Below, piece by piece: positions 1 through 11,566 of a DNA stretch of 64,000 nt. The position numbers were made by a program, and so were the translations under genes. The stretch comes from Chrysopilus asiliformis (Eukaryota; Arthropoda; Insecta; Diptera; Rhagionidae): assembly GCA_964034945.1 (NCBI GenBank), contig OZ035963.1, positions 50,482,032 to 50,546,031 on the forward strand. The letters are read 5' to 3'. The notes under the pieces are model-generated. The model was not told the origin of the DNA. It did not search any database and was given only the letters and a program-made list of their open reading frames with translations. Positions within the stretch are counted from its first letter, which is position 1. Each line of letters starts with the position of its first letter.

Positions 1-774
1 GGAAAAATATTTCCGAGATCTTTTTCTACCCGGGAAATATTTTTTTTCGAATTTTTAGAGGCTTGTTCTGAGTAGAAAAAAATATTTCTGAGACCTTTTC
101 GATGCGGTAAATATTTTTTTCGAATTTTTAGAGGCTTGTTCTGAGTAAGAAAAATATTTCCGAGACCTTTTCGATCCGGTAAATATTTTTTTCGAATTTT
201 TAAAGGCTTGTTCTAAGTAGGAAAAATATTTCCGAGACCTTTTTCATCCGGTAAATATTTTTTTCGAATTTTTAGAGGCTTGTTCTAAGTAGGAAAAATA
301 TTTCCAAGACCTTTTTCATCCGGTAAATATTTTTTTCGAATTTTTAGAGGCTTTCTCATAGTAGGAAAAATATTTCCGAGACCTTGTTCATCCAGTAAAT
401 ATTTTTTCGAATTTTTAGAGGCTTGTTCTAAGTAGGAAAAATATTTCCGAGACTTTTTCATCCAGTTAATATTTTTTTCGAATTTTTATAGGCTCGTTCT
501 AAGTAGGAAAATATGTCTGAGACTTTTCGATCCGGTAAATATTTTTTTCGAATTTTTAGAGGCTTGTTCTAAGTAGGAAAAATATTTTCGAGATTTTTTC
601 ATCCAGTAAATATTTTTTTCGAATTTTTAGAGGCTTGTTCTGAGTAAGAAAAATATTTCCGAGACCTTTTTCATCCAGTAAATATTTTTTCGAATTTTTA
701 GAGGCTTGTTCTAAGTAGGAAAAATATTCCCGAGACCTTTTTCATCCAGTAAATATTTTTTCGAATTTTTAGAG

Positions 775-3700
775 GCTTGTTCTGAGTAGAAAAAATATTT
801 CTGAGACCTTTTCGATGCGGTAAATATTTTTTTCGAATTTTTAGAGGCTTGTTCTGAGTAGGAAAAATATTTCTGAGACCTTTTCGATGCGGTAAATATT
901 TTTTTCGAATTTTTAGAGGCTTGTTCTAAGTAAGAAAAATATTTCCGAGACTTTTTCTACCCGGGAAATATTTTTTCGAATTTTTAGAGGCTTGTTCTGT
1001 GTAGGAAAAATATTTCCGACACCTTTTCGATCCGGTAAATATTTTTTTCGAATTTTTAGAGGCTTGTTCTGAGTAAGAAAAATATTTCCGAGACCTTTTC
1101 GATCCGGTAAATATTTTTTTCGAATTTTTAAAGGCTTGTTCTAAGTAGGAAAAATATTTCCGAGGCCTTTTTCATCCAGTAAATATTTTTTTCGAATTTT
1201 TAGAGGCTTTCTCATAGTAGGAAAAATATTTCCGAGACCTTTTTCATCCGGTAAATATTTTTTTCGAATTTTTAGAGGCTTGTTCTAAGTAGGAAAAATA
1301 TTTCCGAGACCTTTTTCATCCAGTAAATATTTTTTCGAATTTTTAGAGGCTTGTTCTAAGTAGGAAAAACATTTCTGAGACCTTTTCGATGCGGTAAATA
1401 TTTTTTTCGAATTTTTAGAGGCTTGTTCTGAGTAGGAAAAATGTTTCCGAGATTTTTTCTACCCGGGAAATATTTTTTTTCGAATTTTTAGAGGCTTGTT
1501 CTGAGTAGAAAAAATATTTCTGAGACCTTTTCGATGCGGTAAATATTTTTTTTCGAATTTTTACAGGCTTGTTCTAAGTAGGGAAAATATTTCTGAGACC
1601 TTTTTCATTCAGTAAATATTTTTTTCGAATTTTTAGAGGCTTGTTCTGTGTAGGAAAAATATTTCCGAGACCTTTTCGATCCGGTAAATATTTTTTTCGA
1701 ATTTTTACAGGCTTGTTCTAAGTAGGAAAAATATTTCCGAGACCTTTTTCATCCAGTTAATATTTTTTTCGAATTTTTAGAGGCTTTCTCATAGTAGGAA
1801 AAATATTTCCGAGACGTTTTTCATCAAGTTAATATTTTTTTCGAATTTTTATAGGCTTGTTCTAAGTAGGAAAAATATTTCTGAGACCTTTTCGATGCGG
1901 TAAATATTTTTTTCGAATTTTTAGAGGCTTGTTCTAAGTAGGAAAAATATTTCCGAGACCTTTTTCATCCAGTAAATATTTTTTTCGAATTTTTAGAGGC
2001 TTTCTCATAGTAGGAAAAATGTTTCCGAGATCTTTTCTACCCGGGAAATATTTTTTTCGAATTTTTAGAGGCTTGTTCTAAGTAGGAAAAATATTTCCGA
2101 GACCTTTTTCATCCAGTTAATATTTTTTTCGAATTTTTAGAGGCTTTCTCATAGTAGGAAAAATATTTCCGAGACGTTTTTCATCAAGTTAATATTTTTT
2201 TCGAATTTTTATAGGCTTGTTCTAAGTAGGAAAAATATTTCTGAGACCTTTTCGATGCGGTAAATATTTTTTTCGAATTTTTAGAGGCTTGTTCTAAGTA
2301 GGAAAAATATTTCCGAGACCTTTTTCATCCAGTAAATATTTTTTTCGAATTTTTAGAGGCTTTCTCATAGCAGGAAAAATGTTTCCGAGATCTTTTCTAC
2401 CCGGGAAATATTTTTTTCGAATTTTTAGAGGCTTGTTCTAAGTAGGAAAAATATTTTTGAGACCTTTTTCATCCAGTAAATATTTTTTTCGAATTTTTAG
2501 AGGCTTGTTCTGAGTAAGAAAAATATTTCCGAGACCTTTTTCATCCAGTAAATATTTTTTCGAATTTTTAGAGGCTTGTTCTAAGTAGGAAAAATATTCC
2601 CGAGACCTTTTTCATCCAGTAAATATTTTTTCGAATTTTTAGAGGCTTGTTCTAAGTAGGAAAAACATTTCTGAGACCTTTTCGATGCGGTAAATATTTT
2701 TTTCGAATTTTTAGAGGCTTGTTCTTAGTAGGAAAAATATTTCTGAAACCTTTTTTATCCAGTAAATATTTTTTTCGAATTTTTAGAGGCTTGTTCTGTG
2801 TAGGAAAAATGTTTCCGAGATTTTTTCTACCCGGGAAATATTTTTTTTCGAATTTTTAGAGGCTTGTTCTGAGTAGAAAAAATATTTCTGAGACCTTTTC
2901 GATGCGGTAAATATTTTTTTCGAATTTTTAGAGGCTTGTTCTGAGTAGGAAAAATATTTCTGAGACCTTTTCGATGCGGTAAATATTTTTTTCGAATTTT
3001 TAGAGGCTTGTTCTAAGTAAGAAAAATATTTCCGAGACTTTTTCTACCCGGGAAATATTTTTTCGAATTTTTAGAGGCTTGTTCTGTGTAGGAAAAATAT
3101 TTCCGACACCTTTTCGATCCGGTAAATATTTTTTTCGAATTTTTAGAGGCTTGTTCTGAGTAAGAAAAATATTTCCGAGACCTTTTCGATCCGGTAAATA
3201 TTTTTTTCGAATTTTTAAAGGCTTGTTCTAAGTAGGAAAAATATTTCCGAGGCCTTTTTCATCCAGTAAATATTTTTTTCGAATTTTTAGAGGCTTTCTC
3301 ATAGTAGGAAAAATATTTCCGAGACCTTTTTCATCCGGTAAATATTTTTTTCGAATTTTTAGAGGCTTGTTCTAAGTAGGAAAAATATTTCCGAGACCTT
3401 TTTCATCCAGTAAATATTTTTTCGAATTTTTAGAGGCTTGTTCTAAGTAGGAAAAACATTTCTGAGACCTTTTCGATGCGGTAAATATTTTTTTCGAATT
3501 TTTAGAGGCTTGTTCTGAGTAGGAAAAATGTTTCCGAGATTTTTTCTACCCGGGAAATATTTTTTTTCGAATTTTTAGAGGCTTGTTCTGAGTAGAAAAA
3601 ATATTTCTGAGACCTTTTCGATGCGGTAAATATTTTTTTTCGAATTTTTACAGGCTTGTTCTAAGTAGGGAAAATATTTCTGAGACCTTTTTCATTCAGT

Positions 3701-4127
3701 AAATATTTTTTTCGAATTTTTAGAGGCTTGTTCTGTGTAGGAAAAATATTTCCGAGACCTTTTCGATGCGGTAAATATTTTTTTCGAATTTTTACAGGCT
3801 TGTTCTAAGTAGGAAAAATATTTCCGAGACCTTTTTCATCCAGTTAATATTTTTTTCGAATTTTTAGAGGCTTTCTCATAGTAGGAAAAATATTTCCGAG
3901 ACGTTTTTCATCAAGTTAATATTTTTTTCGAATTTTTATAGGCTTGTTCTAAGTAGGAAAAATATTTCTGAGACCTTTTCGATGCGGTAAATATTTTTTT
4001 CGAATTTTTAGAGGCTTGTTCTAAGTAGGAAAAATATTTCCGAGACCTTTTTCATCCAGTAAATATTTTTTTCGAATTTTTAGAGGCTTTCTCATAGTAG
4101 GAAAAATGTTTCCGAGATCTTTTCTAC
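775..4127. repeat. 2087-bp higher-order duplication in the satellite
   Basis: Block 775-2040 recurs at 2862-4127 with offset 2087 (29 monomers). The rare variants gaggcc (1162 and 3249), ctaagtaggg (1574 and 3661) and gctttctcatag followed by tctacccggg (2001 and 4088) all match at this offset. Together with the 1439-bp and 360-bp duplications this shows multi-step amplification. Confidence 0.85.
1710..2430. repeat. 360-bp (five-monomer) duplication in the satellite
   Basis: Text from about 1720 to 2040 is repeated from about 2080 to 2400 with offset 360. The copies match line for line except a taggaaaa to caggaaaa change at 2371. The duplication is missing from the otherwise matching 2087-bp partner block, so it arose after, or was lost from, one of the two blocks. 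Confidence 0.85.
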
Positions 4128-6238
4128 CCGGGAAATATTTTTTTCGAATTTTTAGAGGCTTGTTCTAAGTAGGAAAAATATTTTTGAGACCTTTTTCATC
4201 CGGTAAATATTTTTTTCGAATTTTTAGAGGCTTTCTCATAGTAGGAAAAATATTTCCGAGACCTTTTTCATCCAGTAAATATTTTTTCGAATTTTTAGAG
4301 GCTTGTTTTGAGTAGGAAAAATGTTTCTGAGACCGTTTCGCAGTTGTAAATATTTTTTTCGAATTTTTAGAGGCTTGTTCTAAGTAGGAAAAATATTTTC
4401 GAGATTTTTTCATCCAGTAAATATTTTTTTCGAATTTTTAGAGGCTTTCTCATAGTAGGAAAAATATTTCCGAGACGTTTTTCATCCAGTTAATATTTTT
4501 TTCGAATTTTTAGAGGCTTTCTCATAGTAGGAAAAATATTTCCGAGACGTTTTTCATCAAGTTAATATTTTTTTCGAATTTTTATAGGCTTGTTCTAAGT
4601 AGGAAAAATATTTCTGAGACCTTTTCGATGCGGTAAATATTTTTTTCGAATTTTTAGAGGCTTGTTCTAAGTAGGAAAAATATTTCCGAGACCTTTTTCA
4701 TCCAGTAAATATTTTTTTCGAATTTTTAGAGGCTTTCTCATAGTAGGAAAAATGTTTCCGAGATCTTTTCTACCCGGGAAATATTTTTTTCGAATTTTTA
4801 GAGGCTTGTTCTAAGTAGGAAAAATATTTCCGAGACCTTTTTCATCCAGTAAATATTTTTTCGAATTTTTAGAGGCTTGTTCTAAGTAGGAAAAACATTT
4901 CTGAGACCTTTTCGATGCGGTAAATATTTTTTTCGAATTTTTAGAGGCTTGTTCTGAGTAGGAAAAATGTTTCCGAGATTTTTTCTACCCGGGAAATATT
5001 TTTTTTCGAATTTTTAGAGGCTTGTTCTGAGTAGAAAAAATATTTCTGAGACCTTTTCGATGCGGTAAATATTTTTTTTCGAATTTTTACAGGCTTGTTC
5101 TAAGTAGGGAAAATATTTCTGAGACCTTTTTCATTCAGTAAATATTTTTTTCGAATTTTTAGAGGCTTGTTCTGTGTAGGAAAAATATTTCCGAGACCTT
5201 TTCGATGCGGTAAATATTTTTTTCGAATTTTTACAGGCTTGTTCTAAGTAGGAAAAATATTTCCGAGACCTTTTTCATCCAGTTAATATTTTTTTCGAAT
5301 TTTTAGAGGCTTTCTCATAGTAGGAAAAATATTTCCGAGACGTTTTTCATCAAGTTAATATTTTTTTCGAATTTTTATAGGCTTGTTCTAAGTAGGAAAA
5401 ATATTTCTGAGACCTTTTCGATGCGGTAAATATTTTTTTCGAATTTTTAGAGGCTTGTTCTAAGTAGGAAAAATATTTCCGAGACCTTTTTCATCCAGTA
5501 AATATTTTTTTCGAATTTTTAGAGGCTTTCTCATAGTAGGAAAAATGTTTCCGAGATCTTTTCTACCCGGGAAATATTTTTTTCGAATTTTTAGAGGCTT
5601 GTTCTAAGTAGGAAAAATATTTTTGAGACCTTTTTCATCCGGTAAATATTTTTTTCGAATTTTTAGAGGCTTTCTCATAGTAGGAAAAATATTTCCGAGA
5701 CCTTTTTCATCCAGTAAATATTTTTTCGAATTTTTAGAGGCTTGTTTTGAGTAGGAAAAATGTTTCTGAGACCGTTTCGCAGTTGTAAATATTTTTTTCG
5801 AATTTTTAGAGGCTTGTTCTAAGTAGGAAAAATATTTTCGAGATTTTTTCATCCAGTAAATATTTTTTTCGAATTTTTAGAGGCTTTCTCATAGTAGGAA
5901 AAATATTTCCGAGACGTTTTTCATCCAGTTAATATTTTTTTCGAATTTTTAGAGGCTTTCTCATAGTAGGAAAAATATTTCCGAGACGTTTTTCATCAAG
6001 TTAATATTTTTTTCGAATTTTTATAGGCTTGTTCTAAGTAGGAAAAATATTTCTGAGACCTTTTCGATGCGGTAAATATTTTTTTCGAATTTTTAGAGGC
6101 TTGTTCTAAGTAGGAAAAATATTTCCGAGACCTTTTTCATCCAGTAAATATTTTTTTCGAATTTTTAGAGGCTTTCTCATAGTAGGAAAAATGTTTCCGA
6201 GATCTTTTCTACCCGGGAAATATTTTTTTCGAATTTTT
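3361..6238. repeat. Abutting 1439-bp higher-order duplication in the satellite
   Basis: Positions 3361-4799 and 4800-6238 are direct, adjoining copies offset by 1439 bp (20 monomers, one base short of 1440). Diagnostic variants line up at this offset: the ctaagtaggg monomer at 3661 and 5100, and a ttttgagtagg monomer in both. A frame at 4165-4413 and its counterpart at 5604-5852 translate identically. I saw no difference in the stretches I compared. This indicates very recent block duplication by unequal exchange or rolling-circle reinsertion, or an assembly duplication. Confidence 0.9.
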
Positions 6239-6396
6239 AGAGGCTTGTTCTAAGTAGGAAAAATATTTTTGAGACCTTTTTCATCCAGTAAATATTTTTT
6301 TCGAATTTTTAGAAGCTTGTTCTTAGTAGGAAAAATATTTCCAATACCTTTTCAATTCGGGAAATTTTTTTTTCGAATTTTTAGAGCCTTGTTCTG

Positions 6397-6680
6397 CACT
6401 CAGAAAAATGTCCAGGTCAACTTTTTGTCAGGTTAACTCTGACCGCTAGCTGGCTGACAGAGGTTTCCATTACATGACATTACATCCTCGAAATGCCTAT
6501 CTAAGGTCAACTCGTGCAGCTCCCAAGGCCCTACTTCACCTGCTGGTGGCTTAATTTCAGAATTTCTCCGGTCACAGGTCAACACAAGTTTTACTTTCCC
6601 TCATGCAGGCGAACACGCGCCTGCCCGAGGCCAATTACGCCGTATGTAGGTCGTCGAGTCAGCCTCCATTTTTCTGAGTG
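6397..6680 (+). mobile_element. MITE with CACTCAGAAAAAT ends, copy 1
   Basis: A 284-bp insert in the satellite. It begins CACTCAGAAAAATG and ends ATTTTTCTGAGTG, a terminal inverted repeat of about 13 bp, and is flanked by TG on both sides. Removing it plus one TG restores the satellite text ttctgagtagg exactly. No coding capacity. The CACT start and 2-bp duplication fit the CMC (CACTA/Mirage/Chapaev) group of DNA transposons, but that assignment is an inference from the ends alone. Confidence 0.9.
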
Positions 6681-6815
6681 TGAGTAGGAAAAATATTTCT
6701 GAGACGTTTTCCATCCGGTAAATACTTTTTTCGAATTTTTACAGGCTTGTTCTGAGTAGGAAAAATATTTCCGAGACCTTTTTCATCCAGTAAATTTTTT
6801 TTTAGAATTTTCAGA
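6681..6815. repeat. Satellite array, right edge
   Basis: About two more 72-bp monomers beyond the MITE, increasingly diverged (aaatactttttt, agaattttcagagacc). Edge decay is typical of satellite margins that no longer take part in homogenisation. Confidence 0.85.
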
Positions 6816-8488
6816 GACCTCCTTAAATTTAGTAACATTTTTTGTCCGTGTACAAATGCAAAAAAAAGGATATAAAAAAATTAAATGAAAATACGTTTCT
6901 TATTCAACGAATTGTGTAATAACCTTTGTAGGATTTTTTGCATGGATAATTTTGAATTTTACATTCAAAAGAATTGCGCATTTTTTAAAAGTTTTTAGTT
7001 GTATTTACAGTACCCACATTATATTAGAGAATCTATGGCACTCGCAATACAAAAACCACATGCTGAGCATATTTCAATTTTTTGGGTTTCTTCTACAAAC
7101 ATCTTAAAATCATGCCGCAAAATTGTTTTGGGGGTTGAAATGAAAACAGCGTACAATATGTCAAGTTCATTTACGTCACTTATTTTAATTTCGTGGGGTT
7201 GTTTTAAGCATAAAAAAAATGAACAAAAATTTGGAAGAGCAAACTGAAACGAGATAAAATTACGAAATTTATTTATTTATCTGAGGTGTATACTTTTTAT
7301 ATGCGGCACAGATGCGTGATGAATTGTCCCGGTTCTCTGGGAATTTCGTTTTTTGCCAGATATCCTTAATGTTGCTACCGTATCGACACACAAACACAGG
7401 ATGAAAAAAGGAGAAACCTTCGAATGATGGTAAGGATAAGAATTTTTATCCCGATGGCGAAAGGTGCGGTTTTCTTCTACTATTCTTTCGTTCGTTTTGT
7501 CCTTCATGTCAGCACTGTTCTATGTAAACATTCTGGGATTTTTTTTTTTACATTTAGGTGCGAAGAGGACTTGAAATCGTGACGACGTCGACGAAAGTAA
7601 AAGAAAAATTAGATTTTCGGTTTATCCTTATCGATTTAAGAACATATCCTGAATATTTTCTAAGATTTCTCCCTCTCGTCTGTTATGTTTCACTTCATTC
7701 AGAATTTCGTACGCTTCTGAAGTGGGGTATCCATAAAAGACTTTAAATTTAATTAGAGAGCGAGTGATTGAATCTTTTTTCTTCGTTATTTGCTTGTGTA
7801 TAAAATTTATACAAGGATTTAATTTATTTGATTATTGATTGATGTGAAAGATTTCGCTTTATTCTCGTGCAATGATTTTTAATGGGATTTCATTTAAGTG
7901 GATAGCTTTATTAATATTCTAGTTATCCATGTTGGAGTACGTTTTTGTAGCAATTCTTGTGAGATAACATTTCAATAAATGAATAAAAGGTGTATACAAA
8001 TATATTATTTCCTTCATACATTTTTTATAGAAAGATTAAATTGTAATTTTCTTCACCAAAAAAATTCCTAAATAAGATTTGGCAATCTTTTCTATTTCTC
8101 TAGGGAAATTTGTAGATTTTAACCGAGTTTTCAGAACATCCATGGAAAAACCATGAAAACAAAAATTCACTCCAGTAATTGAAGTTTTCTTGAAGATAGA
8201 AAGGGATACCTAGTTTAACTTCTTTCCTTGATACTGATACTTTTATCCTTAAAATCATAGAAGGGAGGGGGAGGGTGGGCATAAACTTTTAATTGTTTTC
8301 CGTGGACTCTCGCTAAAAAATCAAAATTAACTAAATTATCTTTTTCGACAACTTAATTTTTCCGCGGTTTTCTTGGAAACGAACCGTTTTTTCATAATGT
8401 TATCAAGCAAGTATTTTTTCTCTGCTAATTATTTTTTAATGGGAATTAAAAAGTTACTTATTTTATAACGGGGAATCGCGAATGTTAC
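6816..8488. other. AT-rich stretch without recognised genes
   Basis: Short open frames (6999-7247, 7277-7507, 7558-7746, 8100-8282) have no recognisable motif, no splice context and AT-biased composition. I see no terminal repeats and no relation to other repeats in the window. The region may be intergenic or intronic. Confidence 0.6.
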
Positions 8489-8649
8489 TGAAATAGTTAA
8501 TTTCAATTAAAAAAATAGTAAATTTAACCACAAAATAGTAAATTTTACCACTAAATATATAAATTTAGTTGTAATATATAAATTTAGTGGTAAAATTTAC
8601 TATTTTGTGGTTAAATTTACTATTTTTTTAATTGAAATTAACTATTTCA
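8489..8649. repeat. 161-bp foldback palindrome
   Basis: Two arms of about 73 bp (8489-8561 and 8577-8649) are reverse complements with a single mismatch, around a 15-nt centre. The arms are built from aaatagtaaatttaacca-type modules and end in gaaatagttaatttcaatt. The left flank ggggaatcgcgaatgttact plus the outer arm recurs inverted at 25021-25060, so the palindrome belongs to a dispersed foldback family. Confidence 0.9.
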
Positions 8650-9042
8650 ATTTGTTTGTTTGTTTGTTGGTCTGTTTGAGATTACAAAACTCAAAAACTA
8701 CCTGACCGATTTTTACGCGGTTTTTTGCAAAATGATCTCCGTTGCCAGGAGCAGGTTTTTTGTTATGTTGGAATTTCAATATTCTCAACTGAAGGTCCTG
8801 AAAGGATAACGCAAAAATCCTTTTCCCGTTTTCTTCGGAGAATTTGGTATAATGGGGTTTTTATGGTCGCTGATCGCGAATCGGGTGTAAGATTTTTAAA
8901 ATTCTCAACTGAAGGTCCTGAAAGGATAACGCAAATATCCTTTTTCCAATTTTTCTCGCAAAAACCGACTTTGGGAGGTTTTCAGGGTCGCTTATCACGA
9001 ATCTGGTGTTGGAATTTTAAAATTCGAAGCGGAAGGTCCTGT
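8650..9042 (+). repeat. Helitron-type relic with a 120-bp minisatellite
   Basis: A tttgtttgtttg lead is followed by a core reading actacctgaccgattttt, then about 2.3 tandem units of 120 bp starting at 8781, 8901 and 9022. Each unit contains gaaggtcctg, aaggataacgcaa, tatcc and ggtcgct-gatcacgaatc text. The same unit occurs at 11935-12042 and 14040-14149, and a decayed version at 58490-58620. Confidence 0.7.
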
Positions 9043-9043
9043 A

Positions 9044-9484
9044 AAGGTGCCGGTCCACATGAGAGTAAATACGCGAGTAGCTCTCAAAAACTCTCGAGAG
9101 TTACTCGCAGGAGGTTGTCCATTTGAGAGTTAATTTCGGCTATTTTTCTCTTTTAAGACCAATATCTTGATTTTTTTGACATCTTGCTTTGGCGAGTTCT
9201 TGAGAGATACTAGCGAAATTCAAACGCCGTTCGTATCTGGCGAGCAACTCCCCGAGAACTCAGTGGTGCGTGTCGACTAGAGAGTAGGATCACTTTTGAC
9301 AGCTCGCAGAAACTAGCTCGCAAAAACTAGCTCACAGAAACTAGCTCGCAGAAACTAGCTCGCAGAAACTAGCTCGCGAGTTTTTGCGAGTTTCTGCGAG
9401 CGATTCTCAGAGACATGTCCATTTGCGAGTAACTGCTATCGAGAGGTTCTCGCCGGCTTTTACTTTTATGTGGAGCGGCACCTT
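9044..9484. mobile_element. MITE with AAGGTGCCG ends, copy 1
   Basis: Begins aaggtgccggtccacat and ends atgtggagcggcacctt, inverted repeats of 17 bp with one mismatch. The interior is rich in self-complementary CTCGAGAG/CTCGCGAG motifs and includes a 14-bp tandem array (agctcgcagaaact, five to six copies, about 9301-9378). A second copy at 57593-57989 lacks this array. No coding capacity; superfamily not determined. Confidence 0.8.
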
Positions 9485-9583
9485 AAGACTGAATTTGTAA
9501 TTAAATCTGGACTTTTTCTTAGAAGATTTTCTTGTAAGTTTATTAGTTAAAAGTGGTTAAATCAAAAATTATTTCGTCTCAAT

Positions 9584-10075
9584 CAGGGTATTCACAGTCC
9601 TCTTTTAATTTTCGGTATTCGGTATTTTCGGTAATATTAAAAGACTGAAAATATTCTGCTGTGAACATCCCACAGCACAGATTTGAGAACAGCGCTTTTA
9701 TTGGATACGTGACCAAATCATGAACTGCGAATTTGATTGTAAAATATGTCACATACCTTTAAATCCATGTTTGATGTATTCTTTTGAATTTCTATTGTGG
9801 CAACGGCTATCAAAATTGAAAAAAATTGCAGTCCGATGAGAAAACCAGCGAGAAAATTTGACAACTAAAAACAGTACTAGCGCCACCCGCGGTTGATTCT
9901 TGATACCGAATACCCGGGCCGGAAAACACAACTCAAGGCATGTCTACAATTACCGAATCCGGTAATTCATTTTTACATGAACCAAGTTACCGTCTCGGTA
10001 AAAATCTGTTAAATTTGACTGAATTACCGAGCGGTAAAATTACTCGCAATTTAAAAGAGGACTGTGAATACCCTG
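9584..10075. mobile_element. MITE with CAGGGTATTCACAGTCC ends
   Basis: A 492-bp element with perfect terminal inverted repeats of about 24 bp (cagggtattcacagtcctc at the left, its complement at the right). Inside are several TACCG/CGGTA motifs (ttcggtattcggta, taccgaatccggtaa, taccgagcggtaa) that could pair with each other. The CAGGG start is reminiscent of hAT elements, but I cannot find a convincing 8-bp target duplication. Confidence 0.85.
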
Positions 10076-10130
10076 AATATACCCAAGATTTTATGAAATG
10101 TTGTATGAATGCTAAAATTAGGTTGTAGAA

Positions 10131-10290
10131 AACTTGTTTGTGACTCAAGTTAAAAATTGGTTAGTAAATTAACGGTTTTATTTCGGGTTACTGGGAAAAC
10201 TGTTTCCAAAAAAACCTTCTTGTAACTCAAGTTGAAAATTTGGTAGTAAATTAACGATTTATTTTGGGGTACTTGGAAAACAGATTTCAA
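10131..10290. repeat. Diverged tandem duplication of about 80 bp
   Basis: Two adjacent copies of a segment containing ctcaagtt-aaaattgg, tagtaaattaacg and ggaaaac. Offset is about 80 bp. No function is suggested. Confidence 0.6.
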
Positions 10291-10756
10291 AATAACTGAA
10301 AAGTAATGGTTAGAAATTGGTTATTTTTGTAGCCCAAGTTATTTTCAGCTTGTTTTTATAACCTCGGTTACAGATTGTTTATTGGCAGTAGAGATGATCG
10401 AAATTTGTGTTTTAATAATTGAAAGCTTTATTAAAACACAAATTTTGAAAAACTGGATCAAATTTTCAATTTTTTTAGCTTGTGTCTGATTTTTCTTCCG
10501 CGAAATGCCCATAAAAATCTATATATTTAAAAGGCAAAGCGATTTTGTATGGATTTCTTTCGACAGAGCTCCTGGAGTTCCTATTGAACCGATTTTGATG
10601 ATTTTTTTTTTAAATGAAAGCTCTATAGCTGTAGATATGTCCGTTTTACTTTTTTCCCCATTTTTAATAATACTTTATTAGTAATTTGCCTTTCAAAATT
10701 ATAAATATGCCGCTAACTAAGTCTTCAATGTTAAAACGACATTTCGTACTGTTCGA

Positions 10757-10825
10757 TTAGTGCAGTGAGTTAGAAGTTGGACTACCATGCGCCAGGCCCG
10801 GGTTCAATTCTTATCGATGACAAAT
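10757..10825 (+). repeat. tRNA-like pol III box segment
   Basis: The text tagtgcagtgagttagaag (A-box-like) is followed about 40 nt later by cccgggttcaattc (box-B-like), with tgcgccagg between. It resembles the head of a tRNA-derived SINE. No full cloverleaf can be drawn, so it is not a tRNA gene. Its counterpart in unit D2 is near 12300-12365. Confidence 0.45.
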
Positions 10826-10920
10826 TCTTTTTTTTTTCTTTTCAAATTTTTTTTTTGATTTTTTTACTTTTATTAATATATTATTACTTAATTTATCTTT
10901 AAGTTTACATTTTTACTCCT

Positions 10921-10980
10921 AAATAAGTGTTAGACTACAATGCGCCAGATGTGCGGGTTCGATTCCGAGTGGTGACAAAA
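10921..10980 (+). repeat. Second tRNA-like box-B segment
   Basis: gtgttagactacaatgcgcc followed by gcgggttcgattccgag, a close match to the pol III box B. Its counterpart in unit D2 is near 12475-12530. Probably a second tRNA-derived module inside the same element. Confidence 0.45.
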
Positions 10981-11507
10981 TGTTTTTTTTTTAAATTTTT
11001 TTTTGACCTTAAATTACTTATTTTATTTATATTATACTTCTTTAGGCGCGTTGGGTGATTTTTGGATGGGTAAAATCTCATGAGTTCGCGTCACCGACAT
11101 GCTTATTTAACAGCTTAAGAATGCTGTGATTCGCTTTCATTTGATTTTTTTATACAGAAAAAATTGATTTTTTTTTGTAGACAGTACAGAGCAAAATAAA
11201 ATTAGCGAGGAAATTTCTGAACAGCGCGTGACTTTGTTATACAACAAAAAATTAAATATCTAGCCATTTTTTGTATAAGAATATCATGCGCTGTTCAGGA
11301 ATTCAAACCTTAGTATACATAATTGACTTTTATTTAAAATTTACTGTTTATTAGCATATATTTTCGAAATTTCAGGTTGAAAAATATATAGGTACACGAC
11401 AAAATTACCTTACATATATTATTGTTTTCACTTCTGTTGGCAGTCCCCAATGACTGCCTGTTTTTTTATTACTTAATTTATCTTTAAAATTAGATTCTTA
11501 CTACTGA

Positions 11508-11566
11508 ATAAGTGTAAACTACATCGCGCCAGGTACGGGTTCAATTCTGAGCGGTGGCAAAATATT
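11508..11566 (+). repeat. Third tRNA-like box-B segment
   Basis: gtgtaaactacatcgcgcc followed by acgggttcaattctgagcgg, the same arrangement as the two upstream segments. A copy lies at 13690-13740 in unit D2. Confidence 0.4.

Larger units (their letters stand above)
1..6396. repeat. 72-bp satellite array (main block)
   Basis: About 89 head-to-tail monomers of about 72 bp. Each contains gaggcttgttctaagtagg, an AAAAATATTT box, a variable segment (ttcatccggt, cgatgcggt or tctacccggg types) and an AAATATTTTT box followed by ttcgaattttta. The two A/T boxes are reverse complements, so each monomer can form a 10-bp stem over a loop of about 23 nt. Monomer variants (for example gctttctcatag in place of gcttgttctaagta) recur in fixed order, giving higher-order structure. 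Open frames here are satellite translations, not genes. The window starts inside the array, so its left edge is not seen. Confidence 0.98.

Noticed and set aside
4165..4413. 82-residue frame identical to the one at 5604-5852, as a possible duplicated gene
   Set aside because: It is a translation of the 72-bp satellite; both copies lie in the 1439-bp duplication.
1..6396. CRISPR-like array of regularly spaced repeats
   Set aside because: There are no unique spacers; the whole 72-bp unit is repeated, as in a eukaryotic satellite.
10757..10825. tRNA gene
   Set aside because: Box-A- and box-B-like text is present, but no acceptor stem, anticodon stem or proper T-stem can be drawn. It lies inside a repeated element.
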